Shown: in pieces, positions 1 to 6,000 of the stretch
How the letters are laid out: each line of letters begins with the position of its first letter
How positions within the stretch are numbered: position 1 is the stretch's first letter
Notes under the pieces: generated by a model
What the model was told of the DNA's origin: nothing
The model's database searches: none
What the model saw: the letters and a program-made list of their open reading frames with translations, nothing else
DNA from: a virus
Virus record (IMG/VR): IMGVR_UViG_3300042691_008669
Coordinates: 1 to 24,978 of that record
Length of the DNA stretch: 24,978 nt
Direction: 5' to 3' (one strand)
Translations under genes and position numbers: made by a program

Positions 1-580
1 CAAAAGTAGTATTGTTCAAATTTTTAAATCCTATATTTTCAGGACTGTTGTTTGAATCTTTATTATAAAAAAATCTACCTGCTGTTTTAATAACACCTAC
101 TCCAGGACCACCCAGTGCTCTAACTGTAAAATTAACATGTAATTCCCAATCTTTATTAGTAGTATTTGGTAAAGTAATTAATCCTGTATCTGCTAATAAG
201 ACAGAACCTGCTTTTACTCTTATTCTAATATTTTCATTATTAGCAGAACTTAATGTTCCTGAAAAAAAAGCTATAAAACTATCACCCACTTTAAATGTAT
301 TTACCGGAACTGTTAAAAAACCAACACCTCCATTTATTAATGTAGTTTCAACTGTTGTATTTGTGATTGGAGTAGATGTACCTGTTTGAGCATACAAACC
401 TGGGCTAGGTATAGTATTAGATATTAAATTATTTAATACCTGTAATTGATCTTCAAGAGTTTTTAAATAATGAACTATATGTTTCCAATTGATTATTTCA
501 ATTGCTTTAATAGTAAATATTTGAATCTCCCTACGAAGTTCTCTTACTGTTTTTATTATATCAGAATAATTATAAGCCAT
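1..580 (-). CDS. Probable virion fibre/decoration protein (partial, 3' end beyond left edge)
   Basis: The frame opens with ATG at 580-578 and stays open for 193 codons to the window edge, so the C-terminus is missing. Residues 1-55 are charged and helical (heptad-like around DQLQVLNNLI at 44-53). A short Pro/Gly/Thr linker follows at about 57-80. Residues 85-175 look like a beta-sandwich: V-G-D-S-F at 98-102, S-G-T-L at 107-110, then N-I-R-I-R-V-K-A-G-S at 117-126 and a D-T-G turn at 131-133. This alternating pattern (a GD-x-hydrophobic strand, an 'SG' strand, an 'IRVKAG' strand, then 'DTG') is one I associate with phage tail or head fibre domains; the link is by pattern only. The start overlaps by one base the TAA stop of the preceding 45-aa gene, which supports both the start and co-translation. 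The exact structural role cannot be told from this fragment. Confidence 0.6.
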   Translation of the reverse strand, partial: MAYNYSDIIKTVRELRREIQIFTIKAIEIINWKHIVHYLKTLEDQLQVLNNLISNTIPSPGLYAQTGTSTPITNTTVETTLINGGVGFLTVPVNTFKVGDSFIAFFSGTLSSANNENIRIRVKAGSVLLADTGLITLPNTTNKDWELHVNFTVRALGGPGVGVIKTAGRFFYNKDSNNSPENIGFKNLNNTTF

Positions 581-717
581 TAAAACTCTATCTCAAGAGT
601 AGCTATACCTAAAAAGATTACAGCAACTGTTGTCTCATATTCTTCATCAGGATAAAAAAATTCCCACCCTAATGCAAATCTATTATGAGGCCAATGTAAC
701 TTTAGAATTACTGTCAT
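580..717 (-). CDS. Small beta-rich phage protein, 45 aa
   Basis: ATG at 717-715, TAA at 582-580. The start overlaps the TGA of the 47-aa gene upstream (ATGA) and the stop overlaps the next ATG (TAATG). These packed junctions on both sides are the main evidence that so short a frame is real. The product alternates hydrophobic and polar residues: an N-terminal strand (MTVILKLHWP), then F-A-L-G-W-E-F-F, an acidic stretch PDEEYE, and a hydrophobic C-terminal strand ending LGIATLEIEF. It has no signal peptide and no motif I can assign. Its layout (Pro, four residues, LG, aromatic strand, acidic turn, long beta strand) resembles the lone plus-strand 51-aa protein at 2904-3059, which suggests a shared small fold. 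Function unknown. Confidence 0.6.
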   Translation of the reverse strand: MTVILKLHWPHNRFALGWEFFYPDEEYETTVAVIFLGIATLEIEF

Positions 718-857
718 TTACCTTGACCCCTGTAGGTTTTTTTATAATTTTTACTTTGCTTTAAACTGCTTGATTTAGTTTTAGCATGTACACCAGGTCT
801 GCTTACTTTTGCTTTTGGTTTAAAAGTAGCTGTGTTTGAGGTTTTAACTTTTGCCAT
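714..857 (-). CDS. Small highly basic protein with RPGVHAKTK motif, 47 aa
   Basis: ATG at 857-855 and TGA at 716-714. The start is preceded by a clear AGGAG Shine-Dalgarno sequence (AGGAGAAAGATAAA before the ATG), one of the few in the window. The protein is very rich in Lys, Arg, Ser and Thr and almost free of hydrophobic residues. It carries R-P-G-V-H-A-K-T-K at about residues 20-28 and S-K-N-Y-K-K-T-Y-R-G-Q-G near the C-terminus. I recall this motif pair as a recurrent tiny protein in phages of Bacteroidota, but I know of no assigned function; that recognition is from memory. The charge would suit binding nucleic acid or the packaged genome, which is inference. It lies one base after the holin-family gene and overlaps the next gene by ATGA, so it is part of the same transcription unit. 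Confidence 0.65.
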   Translation of the reverse strand: MAKVKTSNTATFKPKAKVSRPGVHAKTKSSSLKQSKNYKKTYRGQGK

Positions 858-858
858 T

Positions 859-1278
859 TTATCTTTCTCCTTTATGTTTATCTATAAGATCTAAAATTTT
901 ATTAAGCTGATCATTTTTAATGAAGCCTGACATTGATGCATTTTTAAGTGCACTTACTAATTCAAATATCATAAAAGGAACAATAATAGTTTCAGACAAC
1001 CATCCCGTTCCTTTAAATCCTCTTTCAATCATTAATATAACTGTAAGAATAACTAACCAAGAAAATACATTCTTTAAAACTCTTATAGCTTTATAGGTTC
1101 TAAACCCTTCTTTTTTAATTCCGGCAATGACTCCAAAGAAACCATCCATAAATATTACAGCAACAACTGCAAAATATTGTTCTATATTATCCATTGCAAG
1201 CTTACCAAAATAAGCACAAACAAAAGTAATAGTAGTAGTAAGTGATAATATAAGACCCAATGTACTCTTCATTTTCAT
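859..1278 (-). CDS. Phage holin family protein (Phage_holin_4-like)
   Basis: 139 aa with about four hydrophobic segments (roughly residues 6-24, 36-52, 72-86, 97-113) and a charged C-terminus (KHKGER), the usual layout of this holin class. Diagnostic residues are M-D-G-F-F-G-V-I-A-G at 44-53, then K-K-E-G-F at 55-59, and F-E-L-V-S-A-L-K-N-A at 105-114, followed by G118. These match the family's 'MDxxFGV...IKxGxFxS' and 'ExxSxxxN...G' pattern. A holin accumulates in the inner membrane and opens it at a set time, releasing or activating the endolysin. The ATG overlaps the TGA of the amidase gene (ATGA at 1278-1275), the classic holin-endolysin neighbourhood, though here the endolysin gene comes first. 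An alternative start two codons in (the second Met) would change little. Confidence 0.85.
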   Translation of the reverse strand: MKMKSTLGLILSLTTTITFVCAYFGKLAMDNIEQYFAVVAVIFMDGFFGVIAGIKKEGFRTYKAIRVLKNVFSWLVILTVILMIERGFKGTGWLSETIIVPFMIFELVSALKNASMSGFIKNDQLNKILDLIDKHKGER

Positions 1279-1934
1279 AGTGATTTTAACATTTCAATTA
1301 AACCAGGATGAGGATACACATCTGTTTTGTCAACTCTTACACTGTTGTGAGTGTAAACACCAGGTTCACCTTTAAGTGCTCTAGGTGTAACTTGCCAAAT
1401 ATCTTCATTATAATCTAAAGGAATATTATATCTATCATTCCATAATAGCAATAATTCTTTAACTGATTTTATTTGAGCATCAGTATAATCATGCCAATAA
1501 GTAAAATTTTTATAAGGGGTATCAAGTTTAATTACTTGATCCATTGGTACTTCTGAATTAACATATGTATAAAACTTACCATTTTTTTCAGTAAGCCAAC
1601 CCCAATTACATATCTCTATACCTATAGAGATCTTATCTAAAGATTGATATGGTACTTTGTATTTAGTAAACACATCTTGTTTTAAACCTAAATGATAGGC
1701 CCAATGTTTACTACTAAAACCCTGAACAATTTCACCATCTACAGAACCCTTTCCTGAAATTGCAACACAAGTAGCAATCTTATCAGCATTGGCATTCCAA
1801 CCCTGGAATGTTCTTTGAGCACTTGAGTTACCTGCAGTGTGATGCAAATAAATTTGTTTTTTTGGATGCTCTTCTGCAATATATTGACTAGAAGAGAAAT
1901 CCACTTTTGTGATTGGAGGTAGTGGGTATGCCAT
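1275..1934 (-). CDS. N-acetylmuramoyl-L-alanine amidase (endolysin, Amidase_2 fold)
   Basis: 219 aa, the size of a single-domain Amidase_2/PGRP-type enzyme. These zinc enzymes cut the bond between N-acetylmuramic acid and L-alanine in peptidoglycan. Visible family marks are Y-L-H-H-T-A-G at 29-35 (first zinc histidine), S-I-G-I-E-I-C-N at 103-110 (core strand with conserved Glu107), Y-T-H-N-S-V-R at 194-200 (second zinc histidine, H196), and K-T-D-V-Y-P-H-P-G at 203-211. There D205 sits at the position of the third ligand. No signal peptide and no separate wall-binding domain are visible, so release into the periplasm would depend on the holin. ATG at 1934-1932 overlaps the preceding TAA, and the TGA overlaps the holin start. 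All expected catalytic residues are present, so it is probably active. Confidence 0.93.
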   Translation of the reverse strand: MAYPLPPITKVDFSSSQYIAEEHPKKQIYLHHTAGNSSAQRTFQGWNANADKIATCVAISGKGSVDGEIVQGFSSKHWAYHLGLKQDVFTKYKVPYQSLDKISIGIEICNWGWLTEKNGKFYTYVNSEVPMDQVIKLDTPYKNFTYWHDYTDAQIKSVKELLLLWNDRYNIPLDYNEDIWQVTPRALKGEPGVYTHNSVRVDKTDVYPHPGLIEMLKSL

Positions 1935-2311
1935 TAATTAAGTGCTTTTAATATTTCAACAAATGGAGCCGTTATTTTCATATGTAAACCTGCTTCCCAT
2001 CTTTTAGTTTCCTTACCTTGTTTATAAACAATAACAGTAGGAAGAGATTTTATATTCAAGTGTTCTTTTAACTTTGGATTTTTTTCCAAATCAATATAAA
2101 TATACTTTATGTTTTTAGGCATCTGAGGTATTTTATATTCATTTTGTTTATTCCACTCACTATTAACTTGAACCAATGCAACAGGTACATAAACTTCTTT
2201 TGTAAATGTCATTGTTGAATAAGGAACTGGTTGTGGTTGTGCAGATTTTATAGAAATGAATCCTAAAGTACTGACCATTAGTACTCCTAATGTGAATAAA
2301 GTTGCTTTCAT
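1934..2311 (-). CDS. Exported thioredoxin-fold protein lacking any cysteine
   Basis: 125 aa. Residues 1-24 form a signal peptide or membrane anchor (Lys2, then a hydrophobic run to about residue 21) with an S-A-Q-P-Q-P exit region. The rest follows a thioredoxin layout: a core strand VPVALVQV at 42-49, a helix, strand I-K-Y-I-Y-I-D-L at 68-75, then E-H-L-N-I-K-S-L-P-T-V-I-V-Y-K-Q-G at 83-99, where P91 is at the conserved cis-proline. After the core strand, where CxxC should be, the sequence reads N-S-E-W-N-K-Q-N; the whole protein has no cysteine. It therefore cannot do thiol-disulfide exchange and is more likely a binding or chaperone-like protein. It lies within the lysis cassette, overlapping both neighbours (ATGA upstream, TAATG downstream), so a role at the cell envelope during lysis is plausible but inferred. 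Confidence 0.7.
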   Translation of the reverse strand: MKATLFTLGVLMVSTLGFISIKSAQPQPVPYSTMTFTKEVYVPVALVQVNSEWNKQNEYKIPQMPKNIKYIYIDLEKNPKLKEHLNIKSLPTVIVYKQGKETKRWEAGLHMKITAPFVEILKALN

Positions 2312-2604
2312 TTTGATTTTTTTAATTCTTGAATTTCTTCTTTAAGTCTAATAATTTCTTGTCTAGCAAGTTCATCTTTCATTTCATACTCTTGTCTAGA
2401 TGGAGGGTAGGTTTCTTTTGCTGCAGGATCTGCAGGATCAACAACATACATACCTTTTCCAATCTTAGGCATGTTTTTAGCTTCATCTATTTCTCCCATT
2501 AACCAATAATGGTATCCAATAGCACTAGATAATAAGGCTGCAATACCCGCTAAAGTTTTTAAAGAAACTTTAAAAGAAAGATTCTCATCTAATTCTTGAC
2601 TCAT
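2308..2604 (-). CDS. Single-pass membrane protein with C-terminal coiled coil (spanin-like position)
   Basis: 98 aa from ATG at 2604-2602, which lies one base past the TAG stop of the upstream gene and has an AAGAAGAG purine tract about 6-8 nt upstream. The frame could be extended 9 codons to a TTG at 2631, but that would bury it in the previous gene, so I prefer the ATG. Residues 1-13 are polar, 15-37 are a membrane span, 40-70 are Pro/Gly-rich (MPKIGKG, DPADP, YPPSR), and 70-98 form a charged coiled coil ending LKEEIQELKKSK. A membrane anchor plus coiled coil beside holin and amidase fits an inner-membrane spanin-like or lysis-accessory protein, but no lipoprotein partner is visible. I recall similar small proteins in related phages; the function remains inferred. 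The TGA stop overlaps the next ATG. Confidence 0.7.
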   Translation of the reverse strand: MSQELDENLSFKVSLKTLAGIAALLSSAIGYHYWLMGEIDEAKNMPKIGKGMYVVDPADPAAKETYPPSRQEYEMKDELARQEIIRLKEEIQELKKSK

Positions 2605-2605
2605 A

Positions 2606-2812
2606 CTAACTCTTCTTTGTAAATTTTTCAACTACTGTACCAAACACTGTTGCAATAGTCATGTATTCAACAGCAGAAATAACTTCATCTTTGTGTCCTT
2701 CATCGGCAATAAACAATAAAACTACCAAAGATAAGAACCCAACCGTGCCAAGAACTCTTTTATGAGAGGTCCCCTCAGCATTTGAAAACATTGTTTTAAA
2801 AAATTCTAGCAT
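2606..2812 (-). CDS. Small two-TM membrane protein (holin-like), first gene of lysis operon
   Basis: 68 aa, ATG at 2812-2810, TAG at 2608-2606. The short amphipathic N-terminus (MLEFFKTMFSNAEG) leads into S-H-K-R, then a first hydrophobic segment at about 20-36. A charged turn (ADEGHKDE) and a second hydrophobic segment at 44-62 follow, with a basic C-terminal tail (KFTKKS). Two membrane spans with a basic tail in a lysis cassette suit a class II holin or an antiholin. The 'KRVLGTxGFLSL' pattern recurs in small membrane proteins of phages infecting Bacteroidota (recalled, not checked). Upstream there is no close Shine-Dalgarno, only a GGGG about 15 nt away. It is the first gene after the divergent intergenic region, so the operon promoter should lie just before it. 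Confidence 0.65.
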   Translation of the reverse strand: MLEFFKTMFSNAEGTSHKRVLGTVGFLSLVVLLFIADEGHKDEVISAVEYMTIATVFGTVVEKFTKKS

Positions 2813-2903
2813 AAAAATAAGATTAACCCCTGGATATACAAGGTTTATTAAGTACCTTGTACACTATAATATACGAAATAAATACAATAAAATATAATAA
2901 ATT
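2813..2903. promoter_or_regulatory. Divergent intergenic region, putative promoter/operator
   Basis: A 91-nt, very AT-rich gap separates the leftward lysis operon (start 2812) from the rightward 51-aa gene (start 2904). With starts diverging from it, it should hold promoters for both. On the plus strand TATAAT at 2865-2870 is a -10-like hexamer placed 33 nt before the ATG, but no good -35 is visible, and the Bacteroidota TAnnTTTG type box is not evident. The minus strand reads TATATTATAG over the same bases. An 8-bp inverted repeat lies immediately beside the TATAAT box. The promoter assignment is inference from layout and AT content. Confidence 0.4.
2837..2861. repeat. 8-bp inverted repeat (TACAAGGT N9 ACCTTGTA), possible operator
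   Basis: TACAAGGT at 2837-2844 and ACCTTGTA at 2854-2861 are perfect inverted copies separated by 9 nt. The repeat lies in the divergent gap, 3 bases before the plus-strand TATAAT box and 25 nt from the lysis operon start. No U-tract follows on either strand, so it does not look like a terminator. It could be a dimeric repressor site or a 5'-leader hairpin of the lysis transcript. Confidence 0.5.
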
Positions 2904-3059
2904 ATGATAGAGTTCGGATTTACCTTTATGCCAAAACAAGACATTCTTTTAGGCATTAACACGGAGTATTTAACTTACACAGAAAAAGAAAAAGAAGTTA
3001 GTTTTAGAAGAATTTCTTTTGGTTTTGTATTTTTTACTTTCTTTGTGTACATTAATTAA
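2904..3059 (+). CDS. Small beta-rich protein, 51 aa, only plus-strand gene
   Basis: ATG at 2904, TAA at 3057-3059; an internal Met at residue 9 (2928) is an alternative start giving 43 aa. It fills the only sizeable space between the two minus-strand operons. A clean hairpin terminator follows 3 nt after its stop, which argues for a real, separately expressed gene. The product has an N-terminal strand (MIEFGFTFMP), then D-I-L-L-G-I-N-T-E-Y-L at 13-23, a charged turn TEKEKE, and a strongly hydrophobic end I-S-F-G-F-V-F-F-T-F-F-V-Y-I-N. Its layout resembles the 45-aa protein at 580-717 (P-x4-LG, aromatic strand, acidic turn, long C-terminal strand). No known domain is recognised. A short C-terminal membrane segment is an alternative reading. 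Confidence 0.55.
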   Translation: MIEFGFTFMPKQDILLGINTEYLTYTEKEKEVSFRRISFGFVFFTFFVYIN

Positions 3060-3062
3060 AAT

Positions 3063-3093
3063 AATAAAGGGGAGTTAAATTCTCCCCTTTATT
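3063..3093. terminator. Bidirectional intrinsic terminator
   Basis: AATAAAGGGGAG at 3063-3074 pairs perfectly with CTCCCCTTTATT at 3082-3093 (12 bp, four G-C pairs in a row, 7-nt loop). On the plus strand the descending arm runs into TTTATTTTTATTTT; on the minus strand it runs into TTTATTATTTTAATT. It sits 3 nt after the stop of the plus-strand 51-aa gene and directly after the stop of the 1777-aa gene (TAA at 3097-3095), so it can end both convergent transcripts. Confidence 0.85.
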
Positions 3094-3094
3094 T

Positions 3095-6000
3095 TTATTT
3101 TACATAAAAATCTGTAACATTATCATAGCTTCTCCAACGATTTATTGTATACCATCCGGGTATTACATCTGCCCATTGTTTAGCTAATTTTAATTCTCCT
3201 TTACGAGTACCTCTTTGATAATATAAACTTTCCTCATCTATAGCATATGTAAATGGAAATAAGAAAGCATCTTGAACAGCTTCACCCATTTCTCCTAAAA
3301 ATTTACTTGAAGCAATAGGATTTTTAACAAGCATGTATACTGCTTTTGGACTTACAAACTGAGTTAATTCAGAAATTTGACGATCTGCCTGGAAAGATAA
3401 AGAATTTATAAGACGCTTTAACTGTTTGTCATCATCATCAAAATCCATACCTTCAGCTAACATAGCAATTATTTGGGCTAGTATAAATGAAGACATTATA
3501 AACCCTAACTCATACATAACACGAGATAAGTTTTTAAGTTGATCTTCTGTAAGTTCTGACTTACCATCTCTTATTTTTTCAACAACACCACCTCTTGCTT
3601 TAGATACATGTGCTAAAAAGTTTACAAGAGTTCTGTATCTTCCTTCAATCCAACCTAAATTTTCATCATAGTATCTAGCTTTAAATCTAGCTTTGTATGC
3701 AGGATAAACCCATTTATGAAATTGAGCAATCATTTGACCTAAAGAACTATCTTGAATAACCATTCTATCTTCTCTTGAATAGTTACCATGAATTTGTTTA
3801 TTAGCTTCACGAATTACATTTCTTACATCATATCTTTCTTCATCTGATAATTCATAACCAGATTTTAAACTTAATTCTCCTGTATTAGGATTAAAATCAT
3901 AAGCATCATAAATAGAAAGAGTATCTCCATTAGCATTCTTTAGTTCTTTAGACATAAGAATTGCCATACCAACTTTACTTTGAACATTATTTTCAGAAGC
4001 ATCTTGTAAAAAATAACCCCAATCTAAAGGACTTTCTTCTTTTTGAATTTCTCTAAGAGCCATACTATCAACCATTCTAAATCTACGCATTAAAGCTTCA
4101 TATTTAGATTGTGGTTTTTTCTCACTATAGTATCCTTTACTATCAGATAAACCTTTAAATACTCCAGGTAAATATTCAGAATTATAATCTTTTGTTGCAC
4201 GCAACATTGATTTTTTACTATAGAATAATTCACCACCTGTTTCAATACTATTGTTTATTCTACCAATAATATAGTTATTAATATTACCAAATATATTAAA
4301 TCCTACATATGCTAAAGAAGTATTGTTTAATACTTTTTGAACAACGTTATCAATTATAGTTCTATCAAACTGAGACTCATCATAGTAAACCATCTTCATC
4401 CATTTTTTAAGACGGGTGTAAGTTCTACTTTCTTTACCTTCAATAGTTTGAAATTTAGTACCTCCAGTTACTGTTTTAACAAGTTTATTTTCAGATTGAT
4501 AGTATTGCCTATCTTCTATAGTTCTTTGAATTGCAAAAATACTATCTTCAATATTTAACAAATGTTTGTAGTTTGTAGCCATTGCGTTAAACTTAATTAA
4601 ACTATCTACTAAGTTTGTACTCAATTCATAAGAAGCTAGTCTACTTTCATTTGCTCTAAGTTGTTTTTTTAATTCTTTTCTTTGCTCAGTATACTTTGTA
4701 GTTGATAAATTACCTGTTGCATATTCAGCTTCTAATGCTTCAATGTCTTTATTGATTTTATCAATTATATATTGATTTTTTAATTTACCTGTATAAAAAA
4801 TAGGAGGTGCATCAATAACATTACCTTCAAGATCAGTAAGCTGTACCTTTTGATAACCTGTATTTGTAAAACTTTTAAAATAATCACCTACAGCTTTACC
4901 AAGTAATGATATTGCAGAAGAAGGTTCTTTTTTAAGTTTTGTTCCTAGATTTCTTTCAATTCTAGGAAGCTTACCTGTCATATCTTTTTTTACAGAAGGA
5001 GGTAAACTTGCTAATTGTATACCTTCATATTCATTTGTCCAAAACTCATAAAACTCTTTTTGAGCTCTTTCAAGTTCATTAGTAGGATTCATGATTTTAA
5101 TATACTTTTCATCAAGCATGTTTTCTCCAGTGCTTGCAATTTCTCTTACTTCAGTAAACTCAGGTTTTACAAACCAACCACTTTCTTGTTTTGTAGCTCC
5201 TGTATAGGTACCTGTTTTATCAAAGAGAGGAGATGTATATTCAGCATAACTATAATACTTATTTCTATAAATAGCATACTCTTCATCACCTATTCCTTTT
5301 TTCTTTTTCCATCTATAACCATTATAATATTCATACCTATCTCTTACTTGTTTAAAGTTATCTGTATACTTATGATAATCACCATCTAATATTTTACCAT
5401 CTATAAATTTTTCAGCAGATTTAAATTCTCTATATGCTTTTTTCTTTTGATATAAATCTTTATTGTACTTTAAATCTTCTGCTTTAGCATCATCAATATT
5501 TGGTATGTGTATGTACTCTAACCAATTACCATTTGCATCATATAACTCATTTCTTAAAGCATACAGTTTCTTATAATATTGATATCCAATTTTTCTTACA
5601 TAGTTACCTGTAAAATTACCATCTTTATCATATACTAACATAAATGAAAAATCTGGTTCAACACCTCCAGATAATTGTGCTAATTTATCACCAAGTCTAG
5701 CAGCTCTAATTGCAAAATCTTCTGATTCATCTTGAATCTTTTGACGTTGTCTTTTATATAATTTATCTAAAAGTGCAAGTAATGTATCTGTACTTGTAGC
5801 TAAATCACCTAAAAATGCGTCTCCTGTTGATATATCTTTAGTTTCTATAAGTAAAGTATCTAATTCTTCTTCAGCCCAATCTTTAGTAGAATTAGTTCTT
5901 ACAAATTCTTTTACATAATTTTTTATAGAAGAATCAATTTTATCATCTGCAATATTTAAAAGATCAATAACTTTTATTGCTAAATCTCTTTGACCTCTAT

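Noticed and set aside
2604-2631. Longer 107-aa version of the coiled-coil membrane protein starting at TTG 2631
   Set aside because: The extension overlaps the upstream gene by 26 nt and uses TTG, whereas the ATG at 2604 sits right after the TAG stop with a purine-rich site before it.
2837-2861. Inverted repeat as an intrinsic terminator
   Set aside because: The stem is only 8 bp and no U-tract follows on either strand; its place in a divergent promoter gap favours an operator or leader.
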